Shown here piece after piece: positions 38,890-50,065 of a DNA stretch of 64,000 bases. Origin of the DNA: Pegea sp. RAD2-039 (taxonomy: Eukaryota > Chordata > Thaliacea > Salpida > Salpidae); NCBI GenBank assembly GCA_034620365.1, contig JAQGEQ010000041.1, positions 372,001 to 436,000 of the forward strand, given 5' to 3'. Made by a program: the position numbers and the translations under genes. Within the stretch, counting starts at the first letter, position 1; each line of letters starts with the position of its first letter. The notes under the pieces are model-generated. The model was not told the DNA's origin, did no database searches, and was given only the letters and a program-made list of their open reading frames with translations.

Positions 38890-41220
38890 AATCATAATGT
38901 TTGTAATGAAATTCCCTTCATCGTTTTTTAAATATTTATGCCAGATTTAATGGGAGTCTTGTTGCGTCATAATACTTCATTTAAGATCTCATCAGAAAGT
39001 ATGAACAATTTTTTATATGAAATTTATCGGGTAAACACCAACATTTAAAGGCCAATAACTTTCGACCTTTATTTGTTTAGACAGGAAAAAGTAATTTTGT
39101 CATATCTACTATAAAAAAAAACAGTTTAATCAATTTTGTTTTTTATAAAGATAAATTTCTTATCATAATTTACAGCACCTTTTTTTAAGATGGATTTAGT
39201 ATCTTCTATCAATTAGCCGAAAACGAATTTTCAAGAAAACTATAATGTCAATCACATATCAATTAAATCTTATTTAAATTCATAAAGTTTTACTTTAAAG
39301 CTTCTGTCAAAGAATTAGTTTAAAAAAGAATATTTGATGAAAACATATAAATGTAAGTGAATGAAAATCAAAATCAATACTACTCAAACTTTTCCGGCTG
39401 TGAATGTCAAATGAAAAGGGTAATACAGTTTAGTAAAACTGTAAACAAATGTTCCAGTGAAACATTTAATATACTTTTAGATTTTGTAAACTTTTTGTAA
39501 TCTGATATGATCAGAATAAGTCTTTAGCTAAGTAGTGTCGCAACTTAAAGTATTTTCTTTGTTTCTAGCTCAGTCGTGTTATGAGTAACTAAAGGTTTCT
39601 TGTAATTAAATCAAATTTAATCTGGCTGCCTGGTTGGTTTGATTGATTATCCTGGCTATTCATCATATGAATGTTTTATAACCTAAACAAATTTGATAAT
39701 AACAATAACAATCAAATAATAATGATCATATTCAGATGCTGGTTTTACTTTAGAAAAGTTTGTTAAATTAGAGTTCAATATTTGTTAAAAGGTAATACTT
39801 TTTGGTTTTTATGATTTTTTTTGGTTTTGGTATCTTTACACATTTGTCTTAAAAGTTTAAGACGTGAATAAAATTTATGAACTAAAATTGCATTAAATAT
39901 AAAAGTTTAAACTTTGAGGAAGTTAGTTACCTAAAATCAGTTTCTTTATCTAAAAGATTAATTTTTATTTATCACTACTTCAACTTAACTTTTTAAATTG
40001 TTTGCTCTTGCTTCTGATATCTAATATTGTGGCTTCACAACACAGATGATAATCAAACTTTGGTTCAATAAATGAGTAACCATTTTGATAAGAACACAAT
40101 TTTCTATCTTCATTTAGGAACTTTTAATATGATCAAATTTCATCAAAGCAAGCTTATCTATTTGGATTACTTGTTGTTTTAGAGCTTGTCTATGTTCGTC
40201 TAGAAAACAAGATAGTAGATTTCAAAACAAAATTGAAAAGTTTAAGGTAAACTTTATTTAACTTTTTGCCACTATATACTTGATCCTACATTAGTTATGA
40301 TTGATTTATCAGCTGCATATATATAATGTTTACATAATTTTATCATAAGTTTTGTGAATTTAGAAGGGCTGAATTCAGACAACTTTGTTATAACCTATAG
40401 TTAGATGTAAGTTTTATTGTAAATTATCAGTTTTATGTTATTCTTAAAGATATTCTTAATTTGAGTACTTAGGTAAACAAATATCAGCTAAAATTAAACT
40501 TCTAGAAACAGTATAGCCGCTAATTTAATCTAACGCTAATAATCTGACGTAGGATACAGAAAACTATTTTTTAAATCGATTATATATGCTGGAGTTAAAA
40601 CTTGTTGAATATTTACAATTAGACAAATGATTAACATGATTCTCAAACACTTTTTTCTTTTCGTCAAAATGATTTTAGTCTCTTGAGTTCTCTCGTCTTT
40701 TTAATAAAGAGAGAGGACACAGCAGAAAAAAGCAACCTATATGTAAATGAGATGGCAATGACTTATTGTAGCCCAAAAAAAAGCATTTATATGAAGTTAG
40801 TTTTGTTATTTTATGAGAAGCAAAGTAATTCTTTTTAAGACTATATTTCCTCTTTGGCCAAATTAGATTCAGATATTTTTCTTTTGTGAGTTATTGAAAC
40901 TAATTTTATTTTTTGCTAAAAAATTACCAAGTATTTAAAGATGCGAGTTAAACAACTTACCACTGATTTTGTTTGAACCATGTTACTTAGAAGATTTTTT
41001 TTACTAAGAAGCAACTTAACTTACATTGGTTTTGTTTAGCATAAATTTTTTTCAGCATACAAGTTATACGGAAGTATTTTTAAATTTTATCATGACAAGA
41101 GGTTCTATAGAAGTATTTATCAAATCATTTCAGAATAATTTTTTTAGAGCTGAGAATTAGATTTCTCGGAGATCCAGAAACCTTTAAATTTTTCTTGCAA
41201 AGTCTCGATTAAACTGATGT
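38890..41220. other. Intergenic, nothing recognised
   Basis: AT-rich region upstream of the kinase start. It probably holds the kinase promoter, but no specific element stands out. Confidence 0.5.
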
Positions 41221-41381
41221 AAGGCTATAGCCGAGGGTGCAATGACTTATTTAGTCACGAGCGTGTCCGCCTGAAAAACGTTAAACTTTGACTCTATCCT
41301 TATGCTATCTTTCTGTCATTCTTTCTTCATATATCTCAATACATATTTTCTCTCATTTCACGGTCATTTATATACTATCTT
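41221..41381 (-). repeat. Dispersed repeat R3, copy 2
   Basis: Reverse-complement counterpart of 30349-30500. The block 'cttatttagtcacgagcgtg' (41248-41267) is the best-kept end. This part is GC-richer than its surroundings and has no open frame. Confidence 0.6.
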
Positions 41382-41384
41382 CGG

Positions 41385-42170
41385 ACCTCGAAAAACTACC
41401 AACAACTTTTTTACTAGATTTCTATTAATTGCAGTGTATAAAAAGATACTCGAATTTATGTGTACTAAAAGGTAGATGTAAAGAAAAGGCTAGATAAGGT
41501 AAACAAACTTATTGTGTAGATATCTTATTACCTCTTTAACTTGTCTAGTTTCTACATTTGTTTTATACTAATGTTTTTGTTTTAACAAAAACTAAGTTCG
41601 AGTAATTTTTTCTTCTATTTTTGAAAGCAAGATTCTGTTTCAAATTAAGATAAAATTATAGCTTTGATATTGAAGCTATTTGTTGTTTTATGTAAAGATT
41701 CTTGTGTCTGTAAAAGTTTTAGTCTTCAATGCTGCATATCATAAAAGTAAACGTATCATTTTGATGTTATAAAAACATTTTATAAGAAACTTCGGTTGTT
41801 TAGCTTTCTTAAATCGATGACCACATTTGTATTCAAACCAAACTAATAAAAGCTTTAAATATGTTTTATGTACAATCATTTTTTAATTAAGAATAATGTA
41901 GTATTGTAGAATTTTAATATTTTCATTATGAAAACTTGTTTTTTTTATTGTTGAATTTTTCAGTAAAGCTGTAATTGACATTCTTTGTACTGTTTACCAA
42001 AGACAAGAAAAAAATAGTTAAAAATTATGATGCATAAAACTATTCTTTTTATTACAAGTTTTCTATTTTTCTAGTGGATGATTTTTACTGTTGCAATAAT
42101 ATTTGAATTAATTTACAGTGAATTACTTTTATTAATATAAAGATTTAAAGATATATTTTTGAGATAAATC
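41385..42170. other. Upstream region of the small membrane-protein gene
   Basis: AT-rich. No motif can be supported. It likely contains the promoter and 5' UTR of the gene starting at 42174. Confidence 0.4.
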
Positions 42171-42173
42171 AAA

Positions 42174-43063
42174 ATGTCAATATATGAAGAAGATAATGTT
42201 CAAATATCAACTGGTGTTGAGACAGTTCCTACAATTAAATGGGAGAAAGATGAAGCAGGTTTAAAACCGTTTGATAAATAATAATTTAATTTACAATTAT
42301 TTAAAAGTTATATTTTTACAATATTTTGCTACTGCAACAAGTTTTTTTTTTCTAAAATTAAGTCATTAAAATAGATATTATCACAATAAAATTTTGGGTT
42401 CTAAGATTATATGCAATGTTTTAAACAAATTTTAATTGAAACATTAATTGTAAACATCTATTTAAAAGTTTAACAAAAGTTCACACAATCAATTAATTAA
42501 TGTATATAACTAAAAGCACTTTAAGTATTTCGCCTAACATTAGCGTTTATCGATAAATATTAGGCGCTGAAAGCATTACTCTTAGCTACTTGAAGTCAAA
42601 GATTAACTATAAGATTAAGCTAAATCTTGTTAAGGGTTTACCATTGCCAGAAAAAAGGTTTTTGCTAATATCATTAAGTTAAAACTTTTTTTATAAACAA
42701 CAGCTGTTTAAAATTGCCTTAAGCTTTTTAACAAATTTATTTCTTGCAGCAAATGACGGAGACAGTTTTATGAAAGTAAGAAGGCTTTTTACGCTCTGCC
42801 AAGCTCAAACTAGTGATTCATGGCACTTATTTTTTGTTGTCACTATTCTTGTTTTGTGCTTTCTTATTTCATCAGCTGCTATAATATTTGCAATCAAAAA
42901 CCAGCTCTGTGGTCATTGTGTGCTTTGGTGGAGGCAAAGCCAAAGCTGCTGTAAAGATATTACTGAAAGTATGAGAATAAGGTATAAGAAAATTTTATCG
43001 CAATCGCAAAATATTAAAGATATAGAAAAGGATAAAGATGAAATTGAAAAAATTCCTGTTTAA
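42174..43063 (+). CDS. Small single-pass membrane protein (132 aa), unknown family
   Basis: Two exons, 42174-42258 and 42750-43063, join in phase 1 (G|CA) and give 132 residues. The N-terminal part (1-50) is acidic and polar. Residues 53-77 (LFFVVTILVLCFLISSAAII and flanks) form one strong membrane helix. A juxtamembrane Cys/Trp-rich stretch follows (C82, C85, WW at 88-89, C95, C96), then a Lys/Glu-rich charged tail. No cleavable signal peptide is evident, since the helix is internal. The Cys cluster next to the membrane could be lipidated or could bind metal (inference). AATAAA at 43190-43195 is a plausible polyadenylation signal. I do not recognise the family. Confidence 0.6.
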
Positions 43064-43199
43064 AACTCTTCATTTGGTCGTAACTTGCAAATAATATTTG
43101 AAGATGTTGTATTTTAATGTTTTAACGACTTTATATTACACTCCGTGATGTTTCCAAGATTCCTCTGTTGGAATTGTATACTATCAATTAATAAACTTG

Positions 43200-45665
43200 T
43201 TTAGAGTTACTTAGTTTTTAAAAATTTAACTCGCTGAATTGTTTGTATTAGAGCTTTCAATGTGTTTTGTCCTAAAAGGTTTGTAACATTTGTCAACTAT
43301 CAAGTTTGTACATATTCAACACAATAAAACATACATGTACTTTGTTATTGCGTACCTACAGTGCATAATGATAAAATTGTATAAATGTATTGATAGATCA
43401 TCCACAAATAAAAATGTGCAACTTACAGAACGATACAATAAGTGACAATTTGAATTTAAATTTGATCTAAAATTTCAGTTGTTTTTACTGAAAAAACTTT
43501 TGTTGTTGACAATTTATACAATAGTTTCAACTTACATTAAATCAAATTAGTTTTATAACTGCAATAAAATTCGATATCATTATTCACTGATTTTGCATAG
43601 TTATAAATTGAGAATGTTTAATAATCTACAAAGATAATATAACTGGAAAGGCGCCATATTTAAATTGTTTAAACAAAATTCAATTCAAATAAATTAGTTT
43701 TGTGGTTAAAAGCTGTTAAAAATTATACGATAAAGACTGTATTAAATTAATTATAAGTTTTAAACTTTTAGTTATATCAACATAAAGAATGCTTATCAAT
43801 ATAAACTAACAGGATTTTGTTTATAATAAATAATTGACATATTTTTATTAACTAAGAAAAGTTTACTCTTTTAAATTGTATAACTCTTAATACCTAATGA
43901 ATATTTGCTTATTTCAAAATTTTTCTGTCAACTATATTGCTTCAAAAACTTGTAAAATCAAACTAAACTATGATTATTTATTTACAAAACATTATTTTTG
44001 CTAAATAGTTTCTGGGACTCTATAACTAATGACATCAAAATTAATATTGGTAAATAATAAGGTTAACTATAGTAAAAAGGTTCAAACAAAGAAATTAATT
44101 GTTAAAAATGATTTATAACTTTTAAAAAGTTCAATTACTAAAAGTAAAATACTCATAATATCCAATATTTGATAAAGATCTTATCTGTAATAGATAAATT
44201 ATCATAAAAGGATTTTATTTAAGAAAATTATAAGGTTGCAAAATTAAAAAAACAGATTTTGAAAAAAAAAACTAATAAATAAAAGTAACTTTAGTAAAAC
44301 TGTAACTTTTTAAATTATCAAATATGCACTTAAGTAAAATATACTTTTGAATTTAAAGCAGTTGATTTAACAACTACAAATGCCAAAATGATTGCTGTTT
44401 TCAATTGTAAAACTATTTTTTTCGTTTTAGGTATACATAGTCATGGTCTGTAGCTGCTGTGGCAAAATAGAAAGAATTTTAAAGAGCTGGAAATATAAAC
44501 TCTGAACTATCATAATAATTCTATCTGTGATAACATTTAGATGATTGATAGGTTATATGATAAGTTTTTTGTACGTTTTTTACAGATAGCTTTGAGCAAA
44601 TGTAATGAGAACTTTTTGGCTTCTAAATCGAATAAGTAAGAGACCAATACAAAAGTAGAAATAAATAAGATTTTGAAAAACATAAACAAAATTTTAATAC
44701 TTCAACTTTGTATAAATTTGATATTATTATATTATATATATATTATTATTTCACAATTTTTAGCTGAATTTCAAATTTTATTAATTTACGAAGTTTAGAA
44801 AATAATATTTTTTTCAAAATTTCGCCAGATGACGTTTTCTAGCACCACACGTTCCCATATATAGCATTTTAACACTTCAAAACTGGAATTTCTATTTTGT
44901 CAACCAATTTTTATAGCAATTGATTGAAATTTGTTGAAATGTCTAAAAAATAAGGATTTATTTCGAAACAATAAATTTTAAATACAATTTAGAAACAAAC
45001 AGTTTTCAATATCTCAAGTCTAGGCTTTGTTTAGGGTTACACAAAATATTTAAGAAATTTTGTTTAAAAATCAATTTGCCTATATCAGTTTTATTGCAAT
45101 CTGATGATAATTTGCATTTCTTTCAAAAAATAACTGTAAAAAAATGTTATTATATTTCTCAAGTTATTTTGTCCATGTAATTTGAGTTTACTTAAAGTTT
45201 TGCTAATATGACAATGTATTAAAAATAAAGATAATTTGATAAATGCTTATTGCTTTCAAAAATATTTTATCATTGAAAATTTATTATTTAGTTTGGATTA
45301 TAATTCTATCGAAATATAATTTGTTTTTAACATAAGGTAAGTAATAAAAATTAGCTGAAAATTTAAATAAATCTATTCTTCATAAATAAAAAACATCAAA
45401 TTATTTTTATCTAATTAAACAATATTTTGGCTTCTATATTTAGTGTAACGGTAATCATAATTAGTTACATAAAACAATTTTTGTTTAATTGAACAAGAAG
45501 CCAACACAAAGGAAGAAATAAATAAGATTTTGAAAAGCATAAAGCTATTCATTAAGAAATTTTTATTTAGTAACTTTATATCATGAACTTAAACCATGCA
45601 CATAATAAAGCATTTGTATTAACAACTAAAGTGTAACTATGCAAATTAAAATGCTTTAAATAACA
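43200..45665. other. Intergenic, AT-rich
   Basis: No gene recognised. At 44431-44505 an acceptor ('ttcgttttag') precedes a short frame ending MVCSCCGKIERILKSWKYKL and a stop. This could be an alternative last exon for the gene at 42174, since it too is Cys- and Lys-rich, but the evidence is thin. Confidence 0.4.
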
Positions 45666-45669
45666 TATT

Positions 45670-47535
45670 ACTTTTATTTATTTATTACAATAAATGTGAA
45701 GGAGGGTGCCTAAAGAGAGCACCTCTCGCTAACACACATTCTCACAAATTAGATCTATTTGACGTGTAAACGAAAAAGCATATGACAATGAAGAATTGCA
45801 CAGAATCATAGTATTGTAAAAAAGAAAAATTCACAGTTTAGAAATGGCAATGTTGGCGATATTATAACAATTCAGCTTTTTCTTGAACAGCATAAGTGAT
45901 TTTGACATGACAATCTCTGATGGCAGATTGTTCCATGTACTGATTGTGCGGTATGAGAAAAGACTTAATCTGGTTAACGTAGCTGGTGGAGTGGGCTTAT
46001 TAAGATGTAATTTATGTCTTCTAAGTTGATATAACTTGAGGGAGGGACTAATGGAGAAAAAGTCATCAAACTGAAGATCAATTTGGTTGTGAATAATTTT
46101 AGAAATCAGAATAAGGTCGTATTTAATTCTTCGGATTTCCAAAGTATCTAGATTGAAGAAGCTGAGACGATGCTTATAACTCTCGTATTTGATATTAAGT
46201 TTCCTGCAAACCAATCTCGTAAATGTTGCCTGAACAGATTCGATTTTTCTGATATCACCAACTTGATATGGCATCCATGCACTGACATTGTATTCAAGAA
46301 TAGGGCGTATGTACAGTTTGAAAAGGTTGACGTAAAACCATGGATCTTTAGAATTAAAAGTCTTTATGATGAGGTGGACAAGCTTGATAGATTTTCCAAA
46401 GATTCTGGAAACATAACTGTGCCATTTGAAGTCAGATGTCAGAGTAATGCCGAGGTCTATGACTGAGGATACTCGTTCAAGAATAGATCCATTGATGTAG
46501 TATTGGTTGCTGAGGTTGGCAGCTGGCTTACGGGAGAATGTTATAACTTCAGACTCTGTTGGCTGGATTTTAAGTTGCCAATTCGCAGACCAGTTTTCTA
46601 CAATATTTAGTGCAGTTTGGAGTTTTGAGTGAGAACCAGATAATACCTTGATGTCGTCTGCATACACAAACACACTGACATTGTCTACTGTTATTAGTCT
46701 TCTGATGAGGTCTTCAATGAAAATCAAAAAGAGAAGTGGACCCAGGACGGAACCGTGAGGAACGCCGCTGGTGACTTTACTAGGAGTAGATAAAGATCTT
46801 TCTACACGGGTTCGTTGGGTTTTACCTGATAAGAAATCTTCAATCCATTTTAAGATAGAGTTGCTGATTTTTATGTTTTTCAATACAGTAATGAGCTTGT
46901 TGTGTGGAACAGAATCAAAAGCTTTAGCAAAATCAAGGTATATGATGTCACATGGAGATTACTTTCGTAATGAGCTGTAAGCTCATTGAAAAAAGTGAGG
47001 TGTTGAGTCAAAGAAGATCTTTGCTTAACAAAGCCATGCTGGACATCAGATATTAGATGATGCTCCGTCAAATGGCTAGTTATATGGTTGTGAATGATGT
47101 GTTCTTGAGTTCTGCAGATAACCGAAGTCAGCGAAACTGGTCTGTAGTTAAGTGCAGTGTTTCTGGGACCCTTCTTATAAATTGGAGTAATAATAGCATT
47201 CTTCCAAATTTGTGGAAGTCTTCCCCGCTTAAGAGTCATGTTAAAGAGTAACGATAAGGGTAGCGCTAAAGAAGGAGTACTTTTTCTTAAAAACAAAGCT
47301 GGGATTTGATCTGGGGTGTTGAAAACTGTTGATTTTAGAGAAGAAATAGCCTTAGATACTATATCAACTGTTATGTCTAGATCTACCATCTCAGAGATAT
47401 TTGAAAGGATATTGGAGCAGGAAATAGTAAGAGTATTGCCATCATCGGTTATAAAAACCTTTTCAAATTGTTTGTTTAGCAATTCAGCTTTATTCTTTGG
47501 TTCCATCACCAGCTGATTAGCGTTATCAAGCAAGG
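45670..47535 (-). mobile_element. Non-LTR retrotransposon (CR1/L2/Rex-like), 5'-truncated
   Basis: The minus strand encodes a reverse transcriptase in two frames. 47533 down to about 46950 covers the fingers, with IYKKG..NYRPVSLTS and QHGF. About 46940 down to 45831 covers the palm and thumb, with VPHGSVLGPLLF, FVYADD and the C-terminal WNNLPSEI segment typical of these LINEs. Compared with the copy at 60943-63920, one base is missing around 46950, just before the IYLDFAKAFD catalytic segment, which splits the ORF. The endonuclease part is absent (5' truncation). The 3' UTR ends in 'cacatttattgtaat' plus 'aata' repeats near 45670-45690. It is not autonomous as it stands. Short plus-strand open frames in this interval are antisense shadows. 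Confidence 0.92.
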
Positions 47536-47565
47536 GGTTATTACTTGTTAGGTTATTACTTGTTA
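47536..47565. repeat. 15-bp tandem duplicate at LINE 5' junction
   Basis: 'ggttattacttgtta' occurs twice head to tail exactly beyond the truncated 5' end of the LINE. It could arise from 5'-end joining during target-primed integration, or be chance slippage. Confidence 0.55.
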
Positions 47566-48204
47566 TAATCTCTCTAAAAATTGTTTATATTATGACATGA
47601 TAAGATTACATGATAGTTTCTGCGGCAGAACAAACGCTAATTAATGGGTAACATTTAAATAAAACTGGATTTGTTAAGTTTATCCTTTGCAAGCATAAAG
47701 TCTTTTTAATGGGTGCAAAACACGTTTTTGCTTATTTAAAAAGTTCTCGACAAAAAATTCACTTTATTAATAAAGTACTTGCTGATGTCTAAACAAAAAT
47801 TTACTAATTTTTTTGATAATAACTTTAGCTATACATAAAAACATTGATTACTACTAATATATTGAAAACCTGTACTTAAAAAACTGATGCTAGTGGTGAA
47901 GAAAATCAACTAGTTTAAGTTCATTATAGGTGATTACAAAATTAGAAACTTTTAAAGATAAAGCTAGACTAAATTCTTTACAATACTAACAAATAAGGTT
48001 TAGTAAATAGGGGCCACCAGCTTTAGGGCCTTTAACATAAACTATCAGGGTTTTAGCAACTACATTAATTCAACATTTAGAGAAGTATTTAAAAAATTAA
48101 AAGTCTGATGGGTTACAAAACAAAGTGTAGACTTTTAAAAGTAAGTTAAAAATTAAAGTCGTCTAGAGGTACAAGAAACACATTACACCTTACTTAGTCC
48201 ATAT
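47566..48204. other. Spacer between two LINE copies
   Basis: No gene or repeat recognised. Confidence 0.4.
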
Positions 48205-48562
48205 AACCTGGTACGTTAATCAGAGCAAATGTTTTCTCATTCTGCACATTTAGTACTTGGAACCAGCTGCCATCAGACATTGTCATGTCAGAATCACTCG
48301 TGATGATCAAGTAGAATTTGAACCGTTTCAGCATTGCCACAATTATCATTTATAAACTGTGGTTGTTTTTTATCATTAACATTATATGTAATTGTTCGCT
48401 GTTATATGTTTTGGAGACTACTGAAATGTCATGTGTTACATCTTTTGCTTTCTATATTTCTAACTTAATTATATATAATAGATATTATTTTTGAGAATGT
48501 GTGTTCTCGGGAGGTGCACTTTTCAGGCACCCTTTTTCGTGTTTATTGTAATAAATAAGAAA
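48205..48562 (+). mobile_element. LINE 3' fragment, plus strand
   Basis: Starts within the last codons of the reverse-transcriptase ORF ('ctgccatcagacattgtcat' matches the other copies) and runs through the 3' UTR to the terminus 'gtttattgtaataaataag'. It belongs to the same family as 45670-47535 but lies in opposite orientation and is severely 5'-truncated. Confidence 0.85.
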
Positions 48563-49600
48563 ACAATAAAGTTTAATAAAGCTTGTCATACTGAAGAGAC
48601 AATTTGATTTACAATCTATCAGAAATTACTTTTATCATTTAATAACTTTAGTCTTTATATTCTACCATATATGCTTCTGCCCATTTTAGGGCTTTTAACT
48701 CCATTTTTGATCTAAGTTATTTCGAGTTTGATATCTTCTAACTTTTTAGTTGAATCTGGCTAAAAATAATTTCTTTCAAGATTTAAAGTTCATTGATGAG
48801 TTTAGTTATAATTCAAATAAGAGCTATTAAATAAATGTAACTGTTTTGTTTAGTTTTAAACTTAATTACATCAGACTTATAAATTGAAAACCTAAGAATA
48901 TCATTAGCTTCAGAAAAGTTGTGAAATGATAAAGATTACAGAAAAAGTTTAAGATGATTACTCTGTAAAATAACAGAGAAATTTGTAGAACAAAATTTAG
49001 ATATTGTTTAAGAAAGCTAAAAAAATATTTCAATAGAAAATTGTTTAAAAAAATATTTACGATGTTTTGAATTTGACAAACTTATAGAAATGAAAGTTTG
49101 ATTTAAAAGTAAAAACTTATAAAATAAATAGAAAAGCAAGTATCACAACAGACACCAATACATGTATAAAGAGATCTCATGTGGAAGATATCAGAAGTTT
49201 TCTTATTTTAACTTAAATCAGAAAACTTTGTCAAAGTTATTTTATTGTAGATGAGAAGAACTAAGGAAGAAGACCAATTATCTTTAGTATTGTTAATCAG
49301 CCGCTGATTACAAGCAGAAGAGTCAGTTAAGGTCTTCTAGCAGTTATAAGATGATACTTTGGTCTTTTTTTCTCTTTTTGTAGAAATTTTAAATACAAAA
49401 ACAAATTGATTTTACAATTAGAGAGCAAATGTTATTATATACAAGCTAGTGGGTCTAAGACTGTAAAAGAGCAATTTGATTTCTGCTTTTGAGGATTTTC
49501 GTAAACTAATATCTGTGAGTAGGATACTAGAAGAAGATAAACAAATTAATGGGATCTTATATCTAATAATTTCCACTTTCAAACATTGAACTGTATTTTA
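48563..49600. other. Intergenic, AT-rich
   Basis: No exons or repeats recognised. It probably lies just beyond the 3' end of TAF4, on the minus strand. Confidence 0.45.
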
Positions 49601-49602
49601 CT

Positions 49603-49608
49603 TTTATT
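49603..49608 (-). terminator. Possible TAF4 polyadenylation signal
   Basis: TTTATT on the plus strand reads AATAAA on the minus strand, about 460 bases after the TAF4 stop. I saw no closer canonical minus-strand signal, so this is a tentative assignment. Confidence 0.35.
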
Positions 49609-50065
49609 AAATTATAAAATCAAAATATTCATTTACTGCTAGCACTAAATAGTTAAGAACAAAAACATCAATTTCAAAAGAAATAAACGATTAATTATTT
49701 TCATCGTAAAAAGACCTAAAAGTCTTTGATATTTTCATTGTAAGTATTTCATCAAAAAGAAAAGTGACAAAAAAGTAAATACAATCCAAAAAAGATTCCT
49801 TCTTGAAATGTTGAATATAAAGGCACAAAATCGTAGGTTTTAATCACCAAACAACCAACCAACCACTAATTATCTGTCACTATAACATAGGGGTGGGTGT
49901 CCACGTGTAAAGATGAATAAAGCTTCAAACATGAGAAGTCGGGTGAAAAAAGACAAAGTGCAAGCAAGGTGGGTTGAGAAGTCCTTCGTGTTTCAAACTG
50001 AAGTTGTACAGTTTGGTTTTTAGAGCGAATTTAATCAGATTGATGACGACGTCATTATGATGACG

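Noticed and set aside
46170..47516. Several plus-strand open frames of 60-100 codons
   Set aside because: They are antisense to the LINE reverse transcriptase, which has clear motifs on the minus strand.
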